This document shows, piece by piece, positions 44,879 through 55,339 of a DNA stretch of 64,000 nt. Within the stretch, counting starts at the first letter, position 1, and each line of letters starts with the position of its first letter. The notes below the pieces were generated by a model, which saw only the letters and a program-made list of their open reading frames with translations, had not been told where the DNA came from and made no database searches. Source of the stretch: Dolomedes plantarius (Eukaryota; Arthropoda; Arachnida; Araneae; Dolomedidae); contig OU015498.1 in assembly GCA_907164885.2 (NCBI GenBank), positions 85,375,642 through 85,439,641 on the forward strand. The letters are read 5' to 3'. The position numbers and the translations under genes were made by a program.

Positions 44879-45170
44879 TGTGATAATATTACTAACTATC
44901 TATAATCGCCCATTCTGTACTTCATCTCTGCCATGGTAACCCGTCTTGACGTAAACGCTCCGCCTTCCACATACTAACTTCCTCCGCCAATTCTGGCAAC
45001 CTCTTTCACCTAATGCTATTTTGGCGCTTTTTAGCGAGAGGCAGGCTGGCTCCGAACTGAGTAAGATGTGTTGATCGTTACGTCGAATAAACTATATTCA
45101 TTAATTATGATTCGGAATCTTTGATACGGCCTCGATTGCAGTGTAATAACGAGATGACCATTCGGGTCAT

Positions 45171-45174
<4 letters not shown>
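44879..45174 (+). repeat. Right LTR of the non-coding element
   Basis: 296 bp. Differs from the left LTR at CAGCC/CCGCC, by a one-base and a two-base deletion, and at ACTGTATTC/ACTATATTC. Confidence 0.85.

Positions 45175-45256
<82 letters not shown>
45175..45256. repeat. (TA)n microsatellite
   Basis: About 40 TA units adjoining the right LTR, followed by a GTCTGTCTGT word at 45279-45288. Confidence 0.95.
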
Positions 45257-45263
<7 letters not shown>

Positions 45264-45299
45264 AAAAGGAATGTTTGTCTGTCTGTAGTTGTATAGAAA

Positions 45300-46005
45300 T
45301 CCAGAGTTTAGAAGCGACGATCGTAAAATTTTACATACAGGCGTCTTTAAAAACAGCCGAGGGTTTTAAGAACTTCCAAAATCGAAATTAATTACCGTTG
45401 ATTTTTAATTAATAAAAATCCAACAATTTTTGAAACTAAGTGTAAGCTGTTACATTTTGTGGAATCACCCCTCTGAATATGGCGGTTACGTTAGGGATAA
45501 CTGGCAAACAGCGAGCGAAAAGATAAAAATATATAAAATCAAAAAGTTTCAAGTCATATATTAAACCAGAATAATAAATGAAAATAATAATCTTTCAAGT
45601 CAGATTTTATACTCAAAAATAGATCAAATCCAACGGCATTTTGCCACTCTCGACACGCGATGGAAAATTCGAATCAACCATGCTAAGTGTCACGAGATCT
45701 TTTTTTAATCGCTACTGCAATCCCCCTCGCCTATATCTTTGTGTCTATTAAAGAGCTAAAGACGAAGCTTCTGTCCCGCTAATTTATTTCTAACTTAAAA
45801 CTGCTCTGACATGTATATTCACCAACCCACAGCCACTTTCCAATAATCTCAGCGCGAATATCTTTCACTTTACTGTGTGTGTGTTAGTTAGTTAGTTAGT
45901 TAATAGAGACCATTGTGCTCATGAACATCTTGCGAAATGTTTTTATTTCTTAAGGGAAAAAAGATTAATGTAATCTGGTGCAAGCTATCATAAGAAAATT
46001 CCCTA
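45300..46005. other. AT-rich interval
   Basis: It holds a TTAG run (about 45886-45902, five units, not the TTAGG arthropod telomere motif). Nothing else recognised. Confidence 0.5.
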
Positions 46006-46172
46006 AATACAGTGATACCTGGGTATCCGCCTGCTTCGGTACTCGTGGCATTTCGACGCGAAAAAATTGCTTCGGTAGTCGACGTTTGCTCCTCACACAT
46101 GCTAAAACGTGCATAAGACAAGGAGGTGCCTCCGCGTCCTCTCTTTCCGGACGAAAAGGAAGGCCGAAAAGG

Positions 46173-46350
46173 GTTGAATTACAAAATTTTGTTCGAGAAT
46201 ATCAGCCTGACAAAACTCTGGCAAGCCGAAATGTGGACTTGTTTAGTGATCAAACAACGTCGCATTTCAGACTCATTTTGAAAAATAGGCAGATGCAAGT
46301 TTCTCTTGATAGGTTTGTAGTGAAGCTCCCTAAATCTGAGTCTACAGCAG
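46173..46350 (+). pseudogene. Tigger/jerky-type transposase C-terminal fragment
   Basis: In one frame: NFVREYQPDKTLASRNVDLF, SDQTTSHFRLILKNRQMQ, then VSLDRFVVKLPKS. The motif order (a short helical stretch, then HFR..LK.RQ.Q..LD.F) is the usual tail of Tigger/pogo transposases. No catalytic residues are present. It lies within a 145-codon frame whose first half is the element's terminal repeat read as protein. Confidence 0.6.
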
Positions 46351-46354
46351 GGAT

Positions 46355-46998
46355 GGTGGACTTTCAAATTACCAAAAATCGAACAAAAATTGGAATTTTT
46401 TGGGGGGGGGTTTAATATTTTAAAAGTATGTAAATATTGGAATAAAATGCATTTAAAATATGTAATGAAATGTAAAATCAAAACTTGGTGGCTTTAGAAA
46501 AGTAAATATTAAAGGTAGGGTGAAAAAATATCTTTTAAAGGGCATTTTATCAAAATGAGTAATTTCCAGATTTGCAAGTATTTGAAATGCCCCTTGCATC
46601 ACAATTTTTGACGAAATTTTATAAAATTTATAATAAAGGCAGCTCTTATACAATAAAATAAAGTTATGTATCCACTTCAGGTTTCAACATCATTAAGATT
46701 ATCAAAGTTTAACTTAAGTGTAGAAAAGCACAAAAATTTTACGAAAATTCAGTGTACAAGCATAAAAATATTTCCTAAAAATTGACTAATGAACGAAAGC
46801 ACAAAATACATAACTCTGTTCAAAATTTATTTATAAGCAATATAAATGCAAAATTAAAGGGGGGGGGAGTTAAAAATTGTGTCGCAAGGGGCATTTTAAA
46901 AAACATAATAAAAATTTTAATTTTTAAAATATAAATTTAAAAAAAAAATTATAAAATTTTATAAGGTGTTTGATATAGTTATACTTCAATGAATATAT
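46355..46998. other. AT-rich filler inside the Tigger-like derivative
   Basis: It begins GGGATGGTGGACTTT. A similar inverted word (GGGATGGTGGAAATT in reverse) occurs at about 48273-48286, hinting at another worn inverted-repeat pair around the DD36E element. Confidence 0.3.
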
Positions 46999-46999
46999 A

Positions 47000-48218
47000 C
47001 ACTGAAGTGCCACTGAATTAGGGATAGCAAAGCCTATGCAAATTGTGTAGCGCTGCGCATCATGTATGCGCAAGTGAGGGCGCTGTGGTAACTGCATATA
47101 TAGCGCGTACTGTGGTTGTTCTGAATTAGTTGTTGGAATTGCCAGTATGGGTAAACTGCCTGATTTAGACGCCTTCGATCGCGGACAAATCGTAGGTGCG
47201 CGACGCATGGGCCACTCAATTTCCGAAATCGTCAGACAGCTAGGATTTTCAAGGTTGGCAGTGTCAAGAGTGTACCAAGAATACATGGATGGTGGAAAAA
47301 AACTAGCGATCGGGCAAACTGCAAAGGACAATTGGCCTTGACAGTGCGTGGTGAGAGACGGCTCAGACGTACTGTACGTAGCCAGCGAAGCCAAACATTA
47401 GCTCAAATTACCACCCAATTTAATGACGGTGCCAGTCGTACAGTCAGTAAACGGACTGTGCAACGCTCGCTTCACCGTATGGGTTTCGGGAGCCGTCGAC
47501 CTACGAGAGTACCATTGCTCTATACTCGCCATCGGGCTGCACGTCTTGCCTGGGCAAGAGAGCACAGAGACTGGAGTGTAGAGGACTGGAAACGAGTAGC
47601 ATGGAGTGATGAGTCTCTATTCCGACTACTTAACGCCGACGGGAGGCTGAGAATATGGCGTCAGTCTCATGAAGCCATGGATCCTGCATGCCTGGCTGGA
47701 ACTATACAAGGGCATGGTGACTCAATCATGGTCTGGGGTGTTTTTTCGTGGCACAGTTTGGGATCTTTGGTGCGTGTACCAACCTCCCTCAATACAATTC
47801 GGTACGTAGAGTTGCTGGGTGATCACCTCCATCCGTTTATGCTGTTCTGTTATCCGCACGGTAATGGAGTTTTCCAGCAAGACAATTGTACCTCTCACAA
47901 GTCCCGGTTGGCTACTGGCTGGTTGGATGAGCATTCCTCTGACTTCTCTGTCATGAATTGGCCACCTAGAAGCCCAGACTTAAATCCTATTGAACATCTT
48001 TGGGATGTTTTGGAACAAGGCGTGAAAGGCCATCACACAGCACCAAAGAACCTTACTGAATTATGGACAGCTTTAGCCAATATTTGGCAAGCCATTCCCG
48101 TGGAACGTTTCCAGAAACTTTTTGAATCTATGCCTCGTCGTGTGGCAGCCGTTATCAAGGCCAGAGGATGCCGAACTCGTTACTAGGTAGGTATCCCTAA
48201 TTCAGTGGCACTTCAGTG
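47000..48218 (+). mobile_element. Tc1-type element with DD36E spacing (1219 bp), nearly intact
   Basis: The 27-bp terminal inverted repeats match perfectly by eye (left starts CACTGAAGTGCCACTGAATT, 47000-47026; right 48192-48218). TA is on both sides. Perfect ends and a single frame break suggest a young copy. Confidence 0.93.
47147..48186 (+). pseudogene. DD36E Tc1-type transposase with one frameshift
   Basis: Frame one starts MGKLPDLDAFDRGQIVGARR at 47147 (helix-turn-helix, ISEIVRQLGFSRLAVSRVYQ). It is thrown out after a seven-A run at 47296-47302. Frame two carries the rest to TAA/TAG at 48184-48186. One missing A in that run accounts for the whole break. Motifs: WSDESLF (first Asp at 47608-47610), FQQDNCTSHK (second Asp at 47881-47883), SPDLNPIEHLW (Glu at 47992-47994). 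The count from second Asp to Glu is 36 residues, as I counted codon by codon, against 34 in ordinary Tc1. It ends FESMPRRVAAVIKARG. DD36E spacing is known from the Incomer group. The homopolymer site makes a sequencing or assembly error a real alternative to a true pseudogene. Confidence 0.88.
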
Positions 48219-48644
48219 TATATGCAAAATTTCATATCCCAGAGGTAAAAATTTCATAAAGGGCTTTCTAATTTCCACCATCCCCTTAAGAGACAGAAAA
48301 GAGAAAGAATCCCTGTGCTAGCACCTGATGTTTTATTGGAAGGAGACTCCCCTTTCTAAGCAATAACCCTCTCCTCCACTACTTCGCCACTATTCCATTA
48401 GGCCATCAACTCCTTTCACTGCAGGTTAGGTGAAGATAAATTTTATTTTATATTATTATTTTATTTTGTCTAAATATTCAAAAAACAACCTCATCGGTGT
48501 ATAAATTGTCCAGTAAAGTGTGAAATTCTGGTTTTCAGGAACGAATTAATTAAATTTACATTACTTCTTATGGGAAAAATTTCTTCGTACTCGTCATGCC
48601 TTCTGAAACCAATTAACGACGAGTACCGAGCTACCACTGTACCT

Positions 48645-49550
48645 TTGAATTTTCCAAACTCGGGATTTGAAGGGATTATTTCTTTTACGTTTGACGTATG
48701 GTTTGAGTAACAGTTCCAAAACTTTTTTGCCTCGGGGTTGTTAAAACTGGAGACTAGATGTGTTGCAATTCCATGATTCATGTCAATAAAATCTGTCAAC
48801 TGTTCATACTCTGTCTTTTTTTGTATATTTTATCAGTGCAGCACAACACCCGTATTCAAATTACCAAGGATATTATTTTCATAGAAATTCAAAGTGCGAA
48901 TGTGAAGTATCTGATTGCATCCTTGTGATATTAACATTTAAAGGCTGTCAAGAGTGACGTTTCACCCCTGATAGCGAATAGCGTTTATAACCCACTTCCT
49001 GTGAAGATATTTTTCAAGGGTTAATTATTCGTACATCTCTAGATTTCAGCAGAAAAAAAAAGAAATTATTTTTGAATTGCTCAGTGGTGTAAAACATACA
49101 TTTCATCGGTAAAATATCTTATACATATTTCACGACTACTTAACAAGTGAATCAATTAATTTGCCCGAATCCAAAAACGGATTCTTCGGTTCGTTAGGGT
49201 CAAATTCTTAGAACAGCTGCTGACCCGAAGGTTTCACATTTCTGTTTATATGAAGGAAAAAAAAGAAATGTTGCTTCGTTCCACTAACTGAACTGAAACA
49301 TTTTCGATTTTAAATTCGAACCTATGCCATATCTTCTAAAATAAAAAAAAACTGAAATAAAAAATGATTACACTCAGCAAACTGAATTTCAGAATTCAGT
49401 TTGCTCAGTTCCTCATTCAGTTCTTTACATAGTTTTGTCTTGTTGTCGCTTTTAAAAGCGGCTCCTCGTATTTTTCGATAAATCGGCGAATCGCCGTACA
49501 AAATGCCTTTTTAATTTTATTAAATTTTACATTATCACTTCATAATTTTT
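48645..49550. other. AT-rich interval
   Basis: Nothing recognised. Confidence 0.5.
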
Positions 49551-49552
49551 TT

Positions 49553-49605
49553 TAGATCCGGGCGGCGGCCAAATGCTAGGGCCTTGGCATTCGGTCCAAG
49601 AACAA
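49553..49605 (+). repeat. SINE family B head fragment
   Basis: GGCGGCCAAATGCTAGGGCC, then TTGGCATTCGGTCCAAG, aligns with the tRNA-like head of the copy at 61345. The B box and body are missing. Confidence 0.5.
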
Positions 49606-49609
49606 TATG

Positions 49610-50845
49610 TTTGCTTGATTTCCATCAATGCTAGTGTTCTACAGTTATAAGAATCAGCAAAAGTAGTTGAAAACGCCGTACGTGCTGAAGAATCTCCATA
49701 ATTACGCAAAACAATCAATAACCCGTGGGCCAGCAAAAAAATTTAGTATATCAGGAAGATATAGGATAAAAATATCAAAATTTCACGGATATTATTTGGA
49801 AGCTGTTGATCCAAATTATCTGTTCGAACATGTGATGTTTTTAGTTGTTTGCTGAGTATTAGTTCTTTCCCTTATGAAACCATTAGATTAGATATGACAT
49901 TTTTAGAGTTTAGCCATCTTAGTGTCCTGTTTATCTGTTTTTGTCATTTATTTATTTAAATGAAGAGGAAATCCGCTATTTTCTTATCACATAAATCTAC
50001 CGATATATTTTGCGTAACTTTTGAAAGTCCAAAATACTTTTTTTAAAAAAAATACTGAGTTGGGATGCTCTCTTAGTGTTAAAATGTAATTTACTTAATT
50101 TTTAATGTTAATATAGATCTCAGTTTTCTGTCTTCAATATTAGTAAAGATTAATTATATAAAGACAGTTTGAAAGATTTAAAGAAGTCAGCTGTTAGCTT
50201 ATCTGACTTTTAGTTTTATCTCACTGGATCGATAAATTAAAACTTGATTCATTCCATGTTATCTTTAAAAAAGTTTTTTTAATAAAGCGAAAGTAATGAA
50301 CACCCTAGTAATAAATTTTGCTACAGGCCGAAATTAAACGAAGTTTTTTCCACCTTCATGATTTACAATTTTTCCCACAGCCCGGAATTAATCGCCACAG
50401 AAATCACAAAAGGAAACGGGGGGCTGATTTCAGTTTCGGGAAACTACAGTTCATTATCTTCTCTTTCATCCCCCAAATAAAACCTAAATCGCATTATAAC
50501 CATGCAGGTTCGTTTTAGAATGCAATTTCCTAAAAACTTCTGCCATGCATTCGCAGGCCTAATTCGCCGGAGATAGATAGTGCCCATGGGCTTCTCCCGC
50601 CGAACTTCCAATACGGCCGACGGGAGAAAGCCAACGAAGCTTAGCGACCCCGCCAATGCAGTTACGACGCCACCATCTGCCTGTAGCGCAAAAGGGGTCC
50701 ATTTCGTGGATGGATGGTACAAGTCAGGGAGCAGTTCTAAAAAGGGGGAGGGGGGGATCTTCGAGATTGGTATATTCGAATGATTCGTTTTATCTACTTA
50801 CGGGGGTCGTCGCCCCTCGGATTCTGAAGTGGGAACGTTACCGAT
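49610..50845. other. Interval with a short GC-richer patch, no gene recognised
   Basis: Positions 50530-50760 are GC-richer with overlapping short frames on both strands. No domain recognised. Confidence 0.4.
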
Positions 50846-50850
50846 AAATA

Positions 50851-50973
50851 CCGTTATTTTTTTCGGACCATAAAATGCACCTCCTAAGTTATGGCAGGAT
50901 TTTTTGATAAGAATATTTTGTATTTTGTTAGGTATATAAAGATAATTTAAATTTCTTGCTTAATAAAGATATA

Positions 50974-51067
<94 letters not shown>

Positions 51068-51222
51068 CATAATAAATAATATATATAAAATAAATATATA
51101 CAATATATATAATAAAATATTAATTTTATTTTAATGTTACATTCGTACCATAAGACGCACCCCAATTTTAAGTCAATTTCTTTTTTCTGGAAAAAGGTGC
51201 GTGTATGACCCAAAAAGTAAGG
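50851..51222. mobile_element. MITE-like element with internal (TA)n
   Basis: The inverted ends are loosely similar: TACCGTTATTTTTTTCGGAC...ATGCACCT on the left, and in reverse TACCTTACTTTTTGGGTCAT...CGCACCT on the right. TA is at both boundaries. The middle is a (TA)n run of about 45 units (50973-51065). Confidence 0.5.
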
Positions 51223-51272
51223 TAAATATATTCAGTATTTTAGTGTTTTTCACAACGACGGCTATATACATA

Positions 51273-51915
51273 TGTAATGTAACATCGTGGCTCTTTCCTG
51301 GGAGAGATCCCCGGACCCAAGGGCTCTCTTTCTTGAGAGGCCTGGTTCCTAGAAATTGAAAGGGGTCGCATTTAATTACCAGAAGAGAAAGGTAAGCCTG
51401 TGATGTAAATTGGCTTTGATATAGTTGGCTGAAAGGGCTGACGCCCCGACTACAGTGTGGAAGACTACATGTCGTGCTTCTCTGTCCTTTCGAGACGCGG
51501 GTCTCAAAGCGCGAGACTGGCCGACGCTGACTCCACTGAGTGAAGACAACCCCCGGTGGGAGCTGAAAGCCACCGAGCGTGGGGCCACAAAAAGCGCGGG
51601 GAAAATACTACTGTTGGACGAACAGATAACGCAGAGAGTGTTGAGAGCAGAGCCCCAGAGAGACGGGAGAGAGAGTAGAGAGTGCCCCAGAGCCTCTGTC
51701 AACGTTTTCAGCGGAAGTATTGGGATGGGACAGTCCCAGTTGCTGACCGATACGAGTCCGTCTGTTGGACTGAAAGAGTCACTAGGACACTAACAAAAGA
51801 CTGAAAGAGTCTTTTGTTAGTGTCCTAGTGACTTTGTTGTTTTGAGAAATTCTCAATTGCAGACGAGAATAGTCTCTCTGCTTGTCTATATGTAAATATA
51901 CGAAATTGTAATACA
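51273..51915. repeat. GC-richer putative LTR block
   Basis: It begins TGTAATGTAACATCGTGGCT and ends AATTGTAATACA, so it has TGT...ACA limits. It is clearly GC-richer than its surroundings and carries an open frame of 122 codons that I do not believe is a gene. No partner LTR or target duplication found. Confidence 0.3.
51778..51832. repeat. Perfect 25-bp hairpin
   Basis: Arms 51778-51802 (GTCACTAGGACACTAACAAA then AGACT) and 51808-51832 are exact inverted copies around a GAAAG loop. Confidence 0.97.
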
Positions 51916-51919
51916 AGCT

Positions 51920-53135
51920 GTTCATTTTAACTACGGAATATTTGAAATGTCAGGAAACTGAAAAAATACACGAAATTTTTATATATTTGAACAAAAAATT
52001 CGGAACAAAAAAATTCCTTTCCCAATTTTATAAAATTGTTAAATTCGTGGTAGGTTTGAAACGATGAAACCAATTTTCTTTTTATCATTGCTGACTTCAT
52101 GGACCATTTCTTGGGTTGTCCCGGACCAATACTTTAAAGAATTTAAAAGAAAAAAAACCTCAGTAGGCAAAGATGGTATACCCTAATGCCTTGATTAATA
52201 TGAAGGAAGAGTTCTACTCTGGAAATAAGTTATTAAACCGTTGTTAATAAGAGCGTCTGATATGTTGTATTTTACACAACATTGGTCGTTCTTCATTTGG
52301 GACTATCTGTTATTGCTCGTCATTAGGCTAAGGAGCTTTAGCTCCGATTGTTTGTTAGGATGAGCCCCAAACGACTCAGCATCAAAATCAACAATTTACA
52401 GATGTGGCTCACGACTGCTTCTTCAACTCACAAATGAAATAGTCATTGAAGGCCATCGCGTCTCTTATTCTCAAAACTGATGAAGCGACACACCCGATAG
52501 TGGGACTAACGGGTCCCACTAATTTTGAACCTATCCGTATCTAGTCCAATCATTCGCATTGTATTAAGAAAATGTTACTTACTTTTAAGAAACAGTTACT
52601 AACAACTTATTCGTTCACCAGAAACACTTTGTGAATACCATAGGAGTTGTATTTCCATACCAGCATACAGTACAACCTGACATATGTCTCGCACAGATCC
52701 AGTATTAAAGTTTGGTTCTTGTATTTTCCAGCATTAAAGTTTTTTTTTAAGTTTAGTTTTAAAAAATTGGAAACTCTAAATTTCCAGGAAAAACGTCCAC
52801 GACTGCATTAAAGTGAAATGCGACTCGAGTATACTAGTACAAGGCTTTATGTGATAAACATTTTTTGGGGGAAATAAATGACTGTGCAAGACATACTTGC
52901 ACTGTCTGCTCATATTTACAGCTCTGACTCCATTTCATACGGCATTTTTTTTCTATTTGTTACCCTGATATTTAAGCTATTAAGAAACAAATTATGTTTC
53001 CACTGTCATCGCAAAGAGGCGGCAAGCAATTTTGAAGAAATTAATAGAGGATGGGATGTACCATGTTTACCAGGACTTTGAAAAACTATTAAATAAGTTG
53101 ATGGTGACTACTGTGGAAAAGTTCTGGGTATGTTC
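51920..53135. other. AT-rich interval
   Basis: Short chance frames, nothing recognised. Confidence 0.5.
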
Positions 53136-53143
53136 ATCCAAAG

Positions 53144-54232
53144 CAGGAATAATCAAACTGCGACCCACCAAGCTTTTACGTGCGACCTGAAACAATCATA
53201 CTCATTATCAAGCAGGTCCTTTTCTGAACACAATATTTGAAATTAGGGCCTGAAAAATACAAAACTGTACGAAAAGGTTGTTCGCATCAACGTATCTTTG
53301 TGAATCATTCAATTCAAAAATGAAATATGGGAAATCGGCTTACCAATAACAATCACAAATTCTTACCTTGATGACGTATTGAGAGTAGTGTAGCGTATTG
53401 GAAGTATGGTTTTTTTTTTTTCCACGACCCCACAGAGTGCCGACACACAGCTGTGTGCTTATAGGGCGGTTTCCCTAACAAGTGGTGAGGGTAACTGTTT
53501 GGAAAAATAGAAAATGTTTTCCATCACCGTCATAAAGCTGTCTGTCCTAGCGATAGCTCTGCTACTTTGTCACGAGAATGCGATAAAGTTTCGGCGTTAC
53601 GAAGAAAATGTCACCAACTGGGTTGCCGGCCCCCTCTCTGAAAAACACGCATTTTTCGTGGAATTGGGAGGGTCGCCGACAAAGAAAATGCCACAAGATA
53701 TAGGCAGAGAATTGGAGAATTTGGAGAGATCGGCCTTATAGCATCCAGCGAACGTGTTTTTTAGGCTCCTTTTTTTGGGGGGCCGAAATGGGCCCTGGAG
53801 CGCGCATTGTAAATCTGCACGTAAATTAAGTGAATATGTTGAAATGGTTTAATGTTAATTTTTTTTTGTAAATAAATTATTAAGTTTTTGTTTTAAAAAT
53901 TGGCCTTCAAAATTTTATTTAGGACTCTGTCTTTCTTGGTATGGATCAAATAGTTGTAATTTTAGCAAAGCCTCAGAGAATTGCCTTAACCATTTACCGT
54001 AACGCCACAGTAGCATGTAGTATAAACCTGATTTGTCTAAATTAGGCAAAAGTTTGTCTCAACATAAAAAAAACCACACTCATTTTTAAATAATCTTTTT
54101 AATTCATTTAGGTTTTGAGTTTTATTTTTTACATAATTATATTATGAGGTGTAGTGTACTATGTTGCGGCCCGCGTAACGTGGCAAACATATGCATATGG
54201 CCCGAGAGAACAAAAAAAGTTGGCTACGGCTG
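53144..54232. mobile_element. Non-autonomous hAT-like element (1089 bp)
   Basis: A perfect 8-bp duplication ATCCAAAG lies at 53136-53143 and 54233-54240. The left end is CAGGAATAATCAAACTGCGA, followed by gcgacc-type words. The right end, read in reverse, is CAGCCGTAGCCAACTTTTTT, with a gggcc word inside. No transposase recognised. It carries a 75-codon frame (53514-53741). Confidence 0.8.
53514..53741 (+). CDS. Possible small protein with signal-peptide-like start, inside a hAT-like element
   Basis: 75 residues. The N-terminus MFSITVIKLSVLAIALLLCH is a hydrophobic run of about 18 residues after a short start, followed by ENAIKFRRYEENVTNWVAG, then a charged tail. This looks like a secretion signal and a short mature chain without cysteines. 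An AATAAA lies about 130 bp after the stop (near 53870). I do not recognise the protein. It may be a captured exon, a decayed part of the element, or chance. Low confidence that it is expressed. Confidence 0.25.
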   Translation: MFSITVIKLSVLAIALLLCHENAIKFRRYEENVTNWVAGPLSEKHAFFVELGGSPTKKMPQDIGRELENLERSAL

Positions 54233-54265
54233 ATCCAAAGGAAAGTTCTCCCACCAGATAAGGAA

Positions 54266-54681
54266 CAATAATCATGTGGGCCTATTTGTCAAAGAGATGG
54301 CTGACATTCTAGCAAAGGAGGGTACCGTTGAACATTCACCAACTCATTCGGCTCTTACTTATCTGGAGGCATATTCCGTAAGGAAATCTTCAATCCAGAA
54401 TACTTGGATATCTCCCCCGGTCCATGACTGGTACATTGGTGTCTGCCTCTTGCCTTCAAGGTTGATAGAGCTGAGCAGATTGCAATCGCTAGGTTTGCAA
54501 GTGGCCACTTGAGGTGCCTAAAATTTGATCACCAAATCAAAACCTTTCCCACTTGTAAAAAGTGTAATAATGAGCCACTCTTGGTCACATCGCAACTTGT
54601 CTAAACTTATCTAGGAAGGATTTTATTACCGATCCTCGCCATTTGATGGACCTACTGGGGACATATGGATTCATGGACTGA
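54266..54681 (+). pseudogene. LINE RNase H/C-terminal fragment
   Basis: It begins in frame with HVGLFVKEMADILAKEGT, the end of an RNase H domain as found in I/Jockey-like LINEs. It continues HSALTYLEAYS...NTWISPPVHDWY and, after shifts, FASGHLRCLKFDHQIKTFP, then CKKCNNEP (start of the terminal CCHC motif) and LSRKDFITDPRHLMDLLGTY ending at TGA 54679-54681. At least two frameshifts. The 5' part is missing; a hAT-like element adjoins on the left. Confidence 0.75.
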
Positions 54682-55075
54682 TCTAGCGCCGCTAGATCAG
54701 GAGAGATTTGTACAACAAGGAACAATATGGCATACTTCCAAAAACTACCGCGTCCACTCATAAAGTATTTAGTGAAAATTTTAAATATTTTAATGACACT
54801 TGTTCTTTGATCACACGTCACGAAGCTCTCTCTCCCTTTTTCGAACAACTCTGTTTATTTTCGCCTCTTTGCGAATTTTCACGCTAACCTTATCATGATG
54901 GAACGAAGTTCCTTACGTTATTTTTTCAACTCTAAACGTGATTTAATATGTAGATTTCTATTGATTATTTATATTAGTGCATTTTTGTCACGCCAAAAAG
55001 CGCAGCCCTCTTTTATTCAACCAACAAACTCCAACCAACCAACCAACCAACTCTCTCTCTCTCTCTAATTTGTAT
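54682..55075 (+). mobile_element. 3' untranslated region and tail of the LINE fragment
   Basis: AT-rich, ending in a TTTTATTCAACCAACAAAC stretch and a (CCAA)n run (about 55020-55051), followed by CT repeats. A CCAA-type tail in place of poly(A) is notable because SINE family B ends in AAACC units. Confidence 0.5.
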
Positions 55076-55254
55076 ATTTTATTTTTATTTTTTATCATTT
55101 TTTCAAAGCAAAAATGTAAAGTAAGGATTTAAATCAATAAATTTTATTTAATATTTTAGGTAAAATAGTCATTTATTAAAAATTAAATATAAAATAGTGA
55201 ATTATAAATTATATATATAAAAATTCCAAATAAGAAAAAATTCTTTTTAAATTT

Positions 55255-55339
55255 TATCATTATATTGTATCATGGTAATTATTGGCTTATGGTAACTATA
55301 ATAAGATGCGTATGTTTAAGATTCAATTTTATCCAAGTA
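55255..55339 (-). pseudogene. Endonuclease-domain fragment, distal piece (Helentron-type)
   Basis: The minus strand reads YLDKIES, a stop, TYASYYSYHKPIITMI. This continues the endonuclease fragment at 56346-56640 across the pogo/Tigger-like insertion. Short, and broken by a stop. Confidence 0.6.

Larger units (their letters stand above)
41736..45174 (+). mobile_element. Non-coding LTR retroelement (3439 bp)
   Basis: Two direct LTRs of 299 and 296 bp (41736-42034 and 44879-45174), TGTGAT...ATCACA, with about five differences between them. The 2.84-kb interior has no gag-pol frame. Before the right LTR stands AGATGGGAGGGATATTC, a plausible polypurine tract, giving plus orientation. No clear TGG primer site follows the left LTR. 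A (TA)n tract adjoins both outer ends, consistent with insertion into a TA repeat. A non-autonomous (LARD-like) element is the simplest reading. Two independent solo LTRs are possible, but each lone LTR lacks a target duplication. Confidence 0.7.
46010..48639 (+). mobile_element. Tigger-like element derivative, interrupted by a DD36E element
   Basis: The left terminus CAGTGATACCTGGGTATCCG at 46010 and the right terminus, in reverse complement CAGTGGTAGCTCGGTACTCG, at 48639 have TA on both sides (46008-46009 and 48640-48641). A small piece of Tigger-type transposase C-terminus lies inside the left end. Most of the transposase is missing. The DD36E element at 47000-48218 sits inside and is younger. 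Confidence 0.65.

Noticed and set aside
45886..45902. Telomere-like repeat
   Set aside because: The unit is TTAG, not the arthropod TTAGG, and only about five units are present.
46924..47394. 156-codon minus-strand frame
   Set aside because: It is antisense to the DD36E transposase N-terminus and terminal repeat.
51425..51793. 122-codon plus-strand frame in the GC-rich block
   Set aside because: It has no domain and its composition follows the local GC bias. The opposite strand also has a frame of 108 codons. It ends in the hairpin arm.
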